Part shown: positions 1 through 7,139 of the stretch, piece by piece
How positions within the stretch are numbered: position 1 is the stretch's first letter
Layout: each line of letters starts with the position of its first letter
Assembly: GCA_031271725.1 (NCBI GenBank)
Contig: JAISVE010000132.1
Location: 1 to 7,288 of the forward strand
Reading direction: 5' to 3'
DNA length: 7,288 nt
From: Bacteroidales bacterium
GTDB lineage: Bacteria; Bacteroidota; Bacteroidia; Bacteroidales; P3
Program-made: the position numbers and the translations under genes
Notes under the pieces: generated by a model
Database searches by the model: none
What the model was told of the DNA's origin: nothing
What the model saw: the letters and a program-made list of their open reading frames with translations, nothing else

Positions 1-3000
1 GGATAAACAGCCAAGGCTTCCTTGCTTTCAACATCAAAAATACCTGTTCCACCCTCAATTATCGAAGCAGTCAATACCGGCTTGGAAATATTGTTTTCAC
101 CGGTATATGTTGCCGTTACGGCATATCTGCACGTCATGCCTTCAGTCACAGTTTTCCAATCAGTATCAATATATGATTTACCGGTGGTAGCAGTAAGTTC
201 AGTCCAGTCCGCAGGCTGTTCTTCTTCTCCTTTCTTCAAACGGTAAACAGTGTATTCACTCGGCGCAGGAGTTACACTTTCATCAATAATAACTCCGTTA
301 GGTCTGATTAAAAACACACAACGCTTACCGACCTGACCGGAAAATGTTGCCCAATTTGTGCCGTCATGAACCATGCTCAAATTTTCCCTGTAGTTAGGTC
401 CGTTTCCGTCAGTACCGATAAAATTAGTCGAGCCCTCGGTATCGCGCCATCTTACCATAACGTAAAAAGTGCCCGAATAAGGAATATTTGCAAGCGGAAT
501 ATTGATCCAGACATTTTCAGGAATACGGAAAGGCTCGCTGCTGCCGACCAATACCCGGCTTGAATTAAATATCTCAACAGTTACGGTTTTTTCGGATGCA
601 CCTGCCTGCCCGCGTCCGTACAAGTCTATGCTTTTAAGCACGCCGGCATCATTAGTTATATATTGATTTCCCAACCACACATTAAAACCGCCTTTAACAC
701 CTTCCCCGCTCTCATCGGTACCGTCATCCAGAATATAAGCTGTATCCGTTGCCGCTACAGGTGCCTCCCAACTTACAACAACATCATTGCCTGACTTAAC
801 TGCTGCTGCGCTAAATACAGGGTAGGCAATCTCGGTAAGCATCAAGTTATGGCTTGTGTCGGCAGTGAGCACTGTTACGCTTGAACTGTAAACGCCGTAC
901 AGGGGCTTTTTTGCTTCAATACTGTAAGTGTTGTTTTGATAAACTCCCGGTATTGTATAATCGCCGGAAGCGTTTGTAGTGGCAGTATATTGTTCATAAC
1001 CCGAAAGACTCACGCTGACATTTGCAAGTCCGTTCGGAGCATTGCTGCCTGTAACCTTACCCCTTACAGTATAGGTAGGAATGGCAAGCAAAGTTACATC
1101 AAGCGTTTTAGAGAGCCCGTCCGTAATCACCACCTCCGAAGTATCCGGAAAATAACCATGCTTACTCACTTCGATACGATAGTTGCCGGGCATCAAATAA
1201 GGAAGTTCATACTTTCCTGAGGCATCCGTCAAGGCATACAAGCCTGTTCCGATAATCCGAATCTTTGCTTCATTAAGCGCAGCTGTGCCGTTATCCACAA
1301 GCCCTTTCAAAGAGCCCGCGCTATCAAAATTAAATACAAAGTTTGTATTAGGTATAAAGTCATAGGTCATGGTTATTTCCAAAGAATCCGGATTTTCAGG
1401 ATCAAACACTCCGTCATCTATAAGATAATTAGATATGGAACGCGATGAGCCTTCATAAACAGTGCTTGTAAAGCCATCATTTATATTACCATAGCCTCCG
1501 TCTGCAACCTTTTTCTTGAACGAATAAACGACCAGATTTCCACCCTTATACTTGTAGGGACTATCCAATATTACGCTTACATCATATTTCCCTACAGGAA
1601 AATCCCTTACTCCGTCATAAACAAGAGTTAATGTAGAAGGATCAACAAAACCGTCTTCAAGATTTTCCCTGTCGGTTTCACCCATCCAAATTTGAATGGG
1701 TATATTTTCCAAGTTAATAACCCCCTGAACTATTTCCGCCTGATAGGTTAAAGAGCGGATTTCTCCGCCGTTGGTTTGAAGTTCGTGCGGAAAGTATAGA
1801 CTTTGCGTTAAACTCTGCATGTAATAAGTGTTGTAAGGCAGATAGTAAAACTTTTCCGTGCCTGTACCTACTTTTATATTTTTGGAATTGCCGGGTTGAA
1901 CTGTTACCGAAAAATCACTTGTCCTGTTGTTTGTCAAAAATTCATCTTCGGCAAATACAACTTCGCCGTAAAGAGTTGCTGCGCCTTCCGCACCGGGCAT
2001 CCACTCAAATACGAAGTCTTTTGTTTCGTCATGGGCAATTGAAACTCCCGCTTTGCTCGCAACAGGCAAAGTTTCGCCTTTTTTCATAAGGTTTACCGTA
2101 TAGGATAATGCAGTTGCAGAGCCGAGATTTTTCACCTGCACCGTATAGTTTTCGGCAATGCCGGCAACAGGTGTGGCACTTCCTGTAAGAGGCAGGGCTG
2201 CAAGGTCGTTAACAGGTTTTGTACCTATTGTTATATTATCCAAATGTGCCCGAACAACGTCCGCAGGGTTGCCTATGGTTTGCACTGTGATCCGTATCAT
2301 GCACAATTCATTGGCGTAAGTACTTACATCGCCCGTTACAAGCGTGTAATTAACAGTCGACGCATGAACGTTTGGCGTTAAGGCTATGCTTTCCCAAGTT
2401 TTGCCGTTGTCTTTTGAAATCTGTGCCGTAAGCACAAATTCATTTACAGCAACAACAGCAGTATATTCGAAATTTGAACGCATCAATGCTTTGTAATTAA
2501 AAGAGAACACCGGATTTGCGCCCATTGCGATATAGCCTGTTTTCAGAGTTTCCTTTGCACCGCCGGGATCTGCCGGAGTGCTGAGATTAACGGCTATGCA
2601 GATACTGTTGTCAATTCCGCCGCCACCGCCTGTAATATACGTTGCAAAACGGCAATTCCCAAATGAATTTATGCAAGACCAGTCGGAGGGCATATCGCCT
2701 GACTCAAAAGTTTCATAAGTATATGAATTTATAAGGGCAACCTTGACTGTGGCTTTTACCCCTATTGTAAAAGCGGGATTTGCAGGGTCATTTGATTTAA
2801 GCACCAAATTACCGTTAAAAAAGCCTGCGGGCAGTTCATCAGCATTCAACTCAACTGTTATATTCTGTTGTTCTGACGGAGCAACAGTTACAGGCAAGCC
2901 GCTAACCGTAATTCCGGAATTTGTTAAAGCACGACCAATCGAATCAACAATCAAATCCTGTGTTCCGGTATTTCTGATTGTGTAGGTTGCAGTATATTTT

Positions 3001-3599
3001 CCAAACGGAAGATTGTTATAAACATCGCCGAAAGTCAATTCCGTAACATTTTCACCGATAACAGGTGCAGACAGAGCTGACATTACAACAACATCATCCA
3101 ATTGAATATTGCCTTCCCCCGCACCTTCTGCTTCAAAAGCGATATAATAATCGGCTGAAGGATTGGGCAGATCAAGTTGCCTTAAAGCATAGCTTGGTAC
3201 ACTCTCAAGATATTCTTGAAGAAGCGTCCATGAGCCGCCTGCAGAAGTTTTATAATAAATTCTCAACTTGTGGAACTTTCCAAAACTTAACTCCTGAGTA
3301 TGCCAAAATTTCAATATGGGATTTGACGCTCCGCTTATATCCATTGACGGAGTAACCAGCTTTGTTTTACCGATTCCGGAAAAATCCTTAAATGTGGCAA
3401 CATTGCTTCCCGAATGTGCGCCATAGCCTGCTATTATCCAGTCAACACTTGAGTTTACATACTCCTTGCTCCAGCCGCTCGGAAGAGTGGTGCCGATACT
3501 GTTTTCAAAGCCTTCGTCCAGAATATTTTGCGCATAGCTATAGCCACAACTTGCGCCGCACAGCAGAACTGTGAACAGAATAAAAGATAATTTTTTCAT
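1..3599 (-). CDS. Large secreted multidomain adhesin-like protein, T9SS cargo (3' end cut by window)
   Basis: The frame is open from the ATG at 3599 to the window edge (1199 codons); I checked every codon for stops. A signal peptide covers residues 1-23 (MKK start, hydrophobic core, S-Y-A cut before QN). Modules inferred from motifs: a cleaved-adhesin/MAM-like jelly roll (about 26-172, F31..P40..W43 to LDDVVV); an ASH/choice-of-anchor-D Ig-like domain (about 180-288, with LKSNDPANP); a second jelly roll (about 297-459, FESGDMPSDW to HLDNITIG); a CARDB-like domain (about 463-567); an unassigned beta-rich module (575-755); two carboxypeptidase-regulatory-like domains (about 762-838 and 843-919, each with an ASGKY or ASGDY turn); and an Fn3 domain split by an insert (926-1179). 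The last visible residues, ALAVYP, match the entry to a T9SS type A sorting domain (V-Y-P-N-P), so about 70 residues are probably missing. No catalytic domain is visible, so adhesion or matrix binding is inferred. The leader is A-rich with no Shine-Dalgarno sequence. It is divergent from the LRR gene. Confidence 0.93.
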   Translation of the reverse strand, partial: MKKLSFILFTVLLCGASCGYSYAQNILDEGFENSIGTTLPSGWSKEYVNSSVDWIIAGYGAHSGSNVATFKDFSGIGKTKLVTPSMDISGASNPILKFWHTQELSFGKFHKLRIYYKTSAGGSWTLLQEYLESVPSYALRQLDLPNPSADYYIAFEAEGAGEGNIQLDDVVVMSALSAPVIGENVTELTFGDVYNNLPFGKYTATYTIRNTGTQDLIVDSIGRALTNSGITVSGLPVTVAPSEQQNITVELNADELPAGFFNGNLVLKSNDPANPAFTIGVKATVKVALINSYTYETFESGDMPSDWSCINSFGNCRFATYITGGGGGIDNSICIAVNLSTPADPGGAKETLKTGYIAMGANPVFSFNYKALMRSNFEYTAVVAVNEFVLTAQISKDNGKTWESIALTPNVHASTVNYTLVTGDVSTYANELCMIRITVQTIGNPADVVRAHLDNITIGTKPVNDLAALPLTGSATPVAGIAENYTVQVKNLGSATALSYTVNLMKKGETLPVASKAGVSIAHDETKDFVFEWMPGAEGAATLYGEVVFAEDEFLTNNRTSDFSVTVQPGNSKNIKVGTGTEKFYYLPYNTYYMQSLTQSLYFPHELQTNGGEIRSLTYQAEIVQGVINLENIPIQIWMGETDRENLEDGFVDPSTLTLVYDGVRDFPVGKYDVSVILDSPYKYKGGNLVVYSFKKKVADGGYGNINDGFTSTVYEGSSRSISNYLIDDGVFDPENPDSLEITMTYDFIPNTNFVFNFDSAGSLKGLVDNGTAALNEAKIRIIGTGLYALTDASGKYELPYLMPGNYRIEVSKHGYFPDTSEVVITDGLSKTLDVTLLAIPTYTVRGKVTGSNAPNGLANVSVSLSGYEQYTATTNASGDYTIPGVYQNNTYSIEAKKPLYGVYSSSVTVLTADTSHNLMLTEIAYPVFSAAAVKSGNDVVVSWEAPVAATDTAYILDDGTDESGEGVKGGFNVWLGNQYITNDAGVLKSIDLYGRGQAGASEKTVTVEIFNSSRVLVGSSEPFRIPENVWINIPLANIPYSGTFYVMVRWRDTEGSTNFIGTDGNGPNYRENLSMVHDGTNWATFSGQVGKRCVFLIRPNGVIIDESVTPAPSEYTVYRLKKGEEEQPADWTELTATTGKSYIDTDWKTVTEGMTCRYAVTATYTGENNISKPVLTASIIEGGTGIFDVESKEALAVY

Positions 3600-3793
3600 G
3601 TTTGTTTGTTTATTTTGTGAATGCAAAGTTCAAGTTTTATTAAGCTGATATTTTTGTAAAGTTAGTATTTTTTATATTTTATTATTATATTTGGCATTGT
3701 CTTTGGAATTGTATTTTTTCACGATTAAATAATTGACGCTAAATAAGTGTAAATGAACGACAAAACCTAATTATTAACTAAATAAAACAAACA
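3600..3793. promoter_or_regulatory. AT-rich divergent intergenic region with both 5' leaders
   Basis: These 194 bp separate the start codons of two divergent genes for secreted proteins, so both promoters should lie here. Neither start has a Shine-Dalgarno sequence. Instead the two leaders are nearly alike: ATAAACAAACAAAC before the minus-strand ATG (3600-3613) and AATAAAACAAACA before the plus-strand ATG (3781-3793). A-rich leaders of this kind are normal for Bacteroidetes. On the minus strand I found only imperfect -7 boxes, such as TAACTTTA (3664 to 3657), so no promoter is assigned for the large gene. Confidence 0.6.
3686..3693 (+). promoter_or_regulatory. Candidate -7 box (TATATTTG) for the LRR gene
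   Basis: TATATTTG is an exact match to the Bacteroidetes -7 consensus TAnnTTTG and would give a leader of roughly 90-100 nt before the ATG at 3794. No TTG or TTTG is seen about 19-21 bp upstream; the nearest TTTG ends at 3656, about 29 bp away. A second exact match, TATTTTTG at 3649-3656, also lacks a well-placed -33 box. In such AT-rich DNA chance matches are likely, so the call is tentative. Confidence 0.3.
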
Positions 3794-6355
3794 ATGAAAA
3801 AAACGACACTAAAGTTCAAAGCCCTGTTATTATTGGGGCTTGCATTAATCTTCACTATTCCTGTGAAAGCCGGAGTAACAACTATTAACACAGACGCAGC
3901 AGGTCAACTTTATGGAAAGGTTATGGCTGCTTGCATGGGAGTACCCGGCAATGTAACCGACCTGGTAGTTACAGGTATAATTGATGCCCGCGACTTCCGC
4001 AATATCCGAGACAATTTGGTAAATCTCACTTCACTTGACCTTAGCGGATGTACTATTGCCGCATTTTCCGGTGATGGGGGTACGTCCGTTGGTTGGATGG
4101 GACCTCAATCAGATAATTATGGTGCGGACACAGTTCCTGTAAATGCTTTCTATGCAGAGTGGAATGACTGGAATCAAACCCCGCCACAACAGGTAAAATC
4201 TCTGCCGAAGCTTACCAATCTTGTGTTGCCTGACGGAACCAAGATGATAAACAATGCTGCTCTTAGAGGTTTGTCTGCTCTTACGGAACTTGACCTGTCC
4301 AATCTTACAAGTCTTGAACGTCTTGGCAATATGGTACTCCAAAACGACACCTCTCTTAAAAAAGTTATTTTCCCGACAGCAGCGAGTTTTAAGGAAATGG
4401 GGCAATCCGTATTTTACGGCTGTAAAAATATGGACACAATCAATATCCCGAAATCAGTAGAATCAATCTATCTTTCAGCAGGAAGCTTTTTTGCAGGATG
4501 CTCAAAGTTAGCTGCTGTTAATTTTGAAGAACCCGCCAGTATTAAAATCCTGCCGCCTCTTTTTTTAGCAGCCGAATCATTCGGTGTTGTACTCAAAGAT
4601 CTTAAATATTTCAAGCTGCCTTCATCGGTAGATTCCTTGCATAGCACTGCAATGGGAGAAGCATTTAACGGATTTATGGGTACCTATATTGACTGTGATG
4701 CAGGCAATGCTAAATACGAAAGCAAGAACGGAATGCTTTACTTAAAATCCGGACAACTTGTAGCAATACCTAAAGGTCTTACCACTGTTACTCTCGGTTC
4801 GGATATAACCGTTCTTCCCACAAGTGCTTTTGAAGGCATGACCAATATTACAAGCATAACCATTGAGGGTGCCCTTACCGAAATAGGTAACCATGCATTC
4901 TATAACTGCCCTATCACTTCTTTTACCTTTCCTTCAACGCTTGTTAAAATTGGTAATTTTGCCTTTCAGGGAACAAAACTCAGCACAGTTGACTTTAGCA
5001 ACACTACTAACTTGACCCAACTCGGCATGAGTATCTTCTCAGGTGTTAAAACTATTAAAGGTGCAGTAAATCTCTCAGGATTGAATGTAATGGGCGATGG
5101 TATGTTCTTCGGCTGCGATTCAATAACAGGCTTTACATTAAGCAACAGCCTAACTAAATTGCCCTTTCAAGTATTTGCATCGTGTAAGGCACTTGAAACT
5201 GTAACGCTGCCCAATTCTATAGACACCATTGGGGAACAAGCCTTTCTAAACTGCAGCAATCTTGCAAGCATCACTCTGCCCACCTCTCTTAAATTCTTAA
5301 GCTTTCAATCTATTGACGGTACACTTATTACTGCTATAGACCTTCCTGAAAATGCACAATTGGGAGCGAATCTGTATAACGGTTACGGTTTGAAATACAT
5401 AGTTGTAAATGCAAATGCCAATTCTCCTTATTACAAATCAGAAGGCAATGCACTACTCAGCAAAGACGGAACCAAACTTATTTACGCTGCCAATTCAAAA
5501 GTGCCTGCGCATTTAATTATTCCGGAAGGCGTAGATACCGTTAGAGACAATGCTTTTATGTCGCTTTATGACAGCCCGCAGACATACAAAGTTACACTGC
5601 CTTCCACCCTTAAATTCGTAGGCATGAACGGTCTCACTGCTTTTAACAATGTAGATACCATTATAAGCAACGCTGTTGTTCCTCCGGCTGCCTTTATAGA
5701 CCAATGGGGTGGTGATAATGTATTTGGCAATCAATATGGTCATAATGTTAAACAGATTATAATTCCGGCACAGACAAAGGCATATTATGTAGCAGCACCC
5801 GGCTGGAAATATTATTCCGCAGCATTATTCACTCCCGATATGGTTTATGCAACTGCACAAAACCTCGAAGCAGAAGTTGCTGCACAATACAGCAATGATG
5901 TGAATTTATCATGGGAAGCACCTGTAAGCGAACTTGATATTAAGCATTACAATATATACAGAAATAACGAACTGCTTGACTCTGTTAGCGAAGCTACGGT
6001 TTATACCGACACAGCCGCTCCTCTTGGCGATGTATATTATCAAGTATCAGTTCAATATGTACTTGCGGAATCCGAAAGAACAGACTCTGTTATGGTTACT
6101 GTTGAATTAGAACCTGTTTCAAATGCTTTTGTTAAAAATGCAGAAAATATATCTTTATATCCTAACCCCACAAGTGATTTTATTACGGTTTCCGCAGATT
6201 GCGAAACTGTAAGCGTTTACAACATGCAAGGTAAATTGCTTGTACGTGCTAACGGTAATAAAGTTGATATGCGTTCTCTGCCCAATGGAACTTATGTAGT
6301 TGAGGTTAAAGCTGAAAACGGCAAGGTTTCAACCACAAAAGTTATCAAGAAGTAA
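3794..6355 (+). CDS. BspA-like leucine-rich-repeat surface protein with Fn3 and T9SS type A sorting domain
   Basis: This is a complete 853-residue gene. The signal peptide spans residues 1-26 (MKK start, LLLLGLALIF core, V-K-A cut before G27). From about residue 53 (NVTDLVVTG, then LTSLDLSGCT) to about 679 run BspA/LRR_5-type repeats of the form I-x-x-I-x-x-P-x-S-L-x-x-I-G-x-x-A-F-x-x-C. They are interrupted near 304-330 and 541-572 by the NG-x-L-x-x-K-x-G-x-L element usual in this family, and end in a PPAAF..IIIP..Y..APGWKYY segment. An Fn3-like domain follows (about 691-775, SWEAP at 706-710). Then comes a T9SS type A sorting domain (about 785-853: LYPNP, VYNMQGK, LPNGTYVVEV, final KVIKK). 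Family knowledge: the CTD directs outer-membrane export through T9SS and is normally cleaved by PorU; BspA-type proteins bind host or bacterial ligands. No ligand can be inferred here. The ATG follows an A-rich leader without Shine-Dalgarno; a strong hairpin begins 22 nt after the stop. Confidence 0.96.
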   Translation: MKKTTLKFKALLLLGLALIFTIPVKAGVTTINTDAAGQLYGKVMAACMGVPGNVTDLVVTGIIDARDFRNIRDNLVNLTSLDLSGCTIAAFSGDGGTSVGWMGPQSDNYGADTVPVNAFYAEWNDWNQTPPQQVKSLPKLTNLVLPDGTKMINNAALRGLSALTELDLSNLTSLERLGNMVLQNDTSLKKVIFPTAASFKEMGQSVFYGCKNMDTINIPKSVESIYLSAGSFFAGCSKLAAVNFEEPASIKILPPLFLAAESFGVVLKDLKYFKLPSSVDSLHSTAMGEAFNGFMGTYIDCDAGNAKYESKNGMLYLKSGQLVAIPKGLTTVTLGSDITVLPTSAFEGMTNITSITIEGALTEIGNHAFYNCPITSFTFPSTLVKIGNFAFQGTKLSTVDFSNTTNLTQLGMSIFSGVKTIKGAVNLSGLNVMGDGMFFGCDSITGFTLSNSLTKLPFQVFASCKALETVTLPNSIDTIGEQAFLNCSNLASITLPTSLKFLSFQSIDGTLITAIDLPENAQLGANLYNGYGLKYIVVNANANSPYYKSEGNALLSKDGTKLIYAANSKVPAHLIIPEGVDTVRDNAFMSLYDSPQTYKVTLPSTLKFVGMNGLTAFNNVDTIISNAVVPPAAFIDQWGGDNVFGNQYGHNVKQIIIPAQTKAYYVAAPGWKYYSAALFTPDMVYATAQNLEAEVAAQYSNDVNLSWEAPVSELDIKHYNIYRNNELLDSVSEATVYTDTAAPLGDVYYQVSVQYVLAESERTDSVMVTVELEPVSNAFVKNAENISLYPNPTSDFITVSADCETVSVYNMQGKLLVRANGNKVDMRSLPNGTYVVEVKAENGKVSTTKVIKK

Positions 6356-6376
6356 GCTATAACTTTTATCAATCGT

Positions 6377-6418
6377 AAAAAAAAGAAGTCCGGTTTTTTA
6401 ACCGGACTTCTTTTTTTT
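6377..6418. terminator. Bidirectional intrinsic terminator between convergent genes
   Basis: This is a perfect inverted repeat with arms 6377-6395 and 6400-6418 (19 bp) around a TTTT loop. The core GAAGTCCGGTT pairs with AACCGGACTTC, flanked by eight A on one side and eight T on the other. Read on either strand it is a GC-containing stem followed by a U tract. It lies 21 nt after the stop of the LRR gene and 3 nt after the stop of the minus-strand ORF6N gene, so it can end transcription of both. Confidence 0.92.
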
Positions 6419-6421
6419 AGT

Positions 6422-6967
6422 TTAGTCTGTTTGTTTATTTTTACCTTGTCCGAATACAAATCCAACCGATGGGCGACTTTCCAAATCACGTTTATGGGTT
6501 ATGAGTTCGTCAAGAAGTGTATATAAATCTTCAATTTTAACATCTGTTTTACTCATATATTCCTGCAAATCTCGTTTCAGTTCAGCGAATCCGGAAGCAT
6601 ATTGGCGAATAAAAACAAAAGCACGTACTATTTGAATATTTATCTCTATGGCTGCAGGGCTTTTTAATACGCTTGCAAGCATTGCAACTCCTTGTTCCGT
6701 AAATGCAAAAGGCAAGTAACGGCTGCCTCCCCAACTTGAGGTGCCAAATTTGCACCTCAAGTTTTCCCATTCGTTTACAGTTAATTCAAACATAAAATCA
6801 GAGGGAAAACGCTCCATATTACTCCTTACGGCTCTTTTAAGATACTTGGTTTCCGTACCGTACATTTCTGCAAGTTCAAAGTCGAGTATGACCTTATGCC
6901 CTCTTATCTCATGTATTTTACTCTGAATTATTGATAGTTCAGGCTTGATTACTACACTTGTTTCCAT
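6422..6967 (-). CDS. ORF6N (KilA-N-related) domain DNA-binding protein
   Basis: I place the start at the ATG at 6967, giving 181 residues. The frame stays open upstream to a TTG at 7021, but that TTG and the following bases fit the promoter boxes, so the longer form is unlikely. Residues about 12-100 match the ORF6N family: IRGHKVILDFELAEMYG, then LKRAVRSNMERFP-x-DF-x-F-x-LT, RYLPFAFTEQGVAMLASVL and an IVRAFVFIRQ helix. A charged helical segment, probably a coiled coil, runs from about 106 to 145 (ELKRDLQEY to DELITHK). The tail has the family's usual short VGF motif. The length is normal and nothing is broken. ORF6N domains occur in phage antirepressor-like proteins and as solitary genes in Bacteroidetes chromosomes; DNA binding is expected, but the targets are unknown. 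It is convergent with the LRR gene, shares its terminator, and lies downstream of another T9SS gene on the same strand. Confidence 0.93.
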   Translation of the reverse strand: METSVVIKPELSIIQSKIHEIRGHKVILDFELAEMYGTETKYLKRAVRSNMERFPSDFMFELTVNEWENLRCKFGTSSWGGSRYLPFAFTEQGVAMLASVLKSPAAIEINIQIVRAFVFIRQYASGFAELKRDLQEYMSKTDVKIEDLYTLLDELITHKRDLESRPSVGFVFGQGKNKQTD

Positions 6968-6990
6968 TTTGTTGCAAATTTTAATTGCTG

Positions 6991-7021
6991 CAAAAATAAG
7001 GCGTGCAAACTCCAGAACCAA
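6991..7021 (-). promoter_or_regulatory. Bacteroidetes-type promoter for the ORF6N gene
   Basis: On the minus strand TATTTTTG (6998 to 6991) matches the -7 consensus TAnnTTTG. A TTG (7021 to 7019) lies 20 bp upstream of it, in the -33 position. Transcription would start near 6985, giving a leader of roughly 18-20 nt ending in AACAAAATG. This placement also supports the ATG at 6967 over the upstream TTG as start codon. Confidence 0.5.
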
Positions 7022-7030
7022 TTTTTTTTT

Positions 7031-7063
7031 CTTAAAAATTCTTAAACGTTAAGAATTTTTAAG
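7031..7063. repeat. Perfect 15-bp inverted repeat upstream of the ORF6N promoter, possible operator
   Basis: Arms 7031-7045 (CTTAAAAATTCTTAA) and 7049-7063 (TTAAGAATTTTTAAG) are exact reverse complements around the 3-nt spacer ACG. Each arm contains two CTTAA/TTAAG units 10 bp apart, and another CTTAA lies at 7081. The repeat sits about 10 bp upstream of the candidate -33 box. On the minus strand it is followed by A's, not T's, so it is not a normal terminator for the upstream minus-strand gene. An operator or other protein-binding site is more likely. Confidence 0.6.
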
Positions 7064-7139
7064 TTTTATGTTAATTTTTTCTTAATGCCAAACTTGTTTG
7101 AGCATTCCGATATGTGAATTATCGTGCAAGATTTTACCG

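Noticed and set aside
1..20. Possible lipoprotein box near Cys18 of the large protein
   Set aside because: The residues before the cysteine (G-A-S-C) do not fit the usual L-(A/S)-(G/A)-C lipobox, while S-Y-A followed by Q gives a good signal peptidase I site. (The codons concerned are near 3530-3599.)
22..3574. Several plus-strand open frames of 60-96 codons within the first 3.6 kb
   Set aside because: They lie antisense to the single open minus-strand frame, which has clear domain and signal-peptide content. Their own translations look like no known protein.
3601..3616. Shared tract TTTGTTTATTTT at about 3605-3616 and again near 6430-6441
   Set aside because: The second copy is the coding end of the ORF6N gene. 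The match is short and of low complexity, so a functional repeat is not supported.
4109..5743. Short frames on both strands inside the LRR gene
   Set aside because: They are shadows of the strongly supported 853-residue frame and lack start context or recognisable content.
6292..6489. 65-codon minus-strand frame across the terminator hairpin
   Set aside because: It crosses the terminator and overlaps the ends of both well-supported genes; its lysine-rich centre is just the A/T-rich hairpin translated.
6968..7021. 18-codon N-terminal extension of the ORF6N protein from TTG at 7021
   Set aside because: The extension does not resemble the usual start of the family, and the same bases supply the -33 and -7 boxes of a plausible promoter. 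The ATG at 6967 has an A-rich leader.
7031..7063. Inverted repeat as an intrinsic terminator
   Set aside because: The stem contains almost no GC and on the minus strand is followed by A's. A T-rich stretch follows only on the plus strand, where no gene ends.
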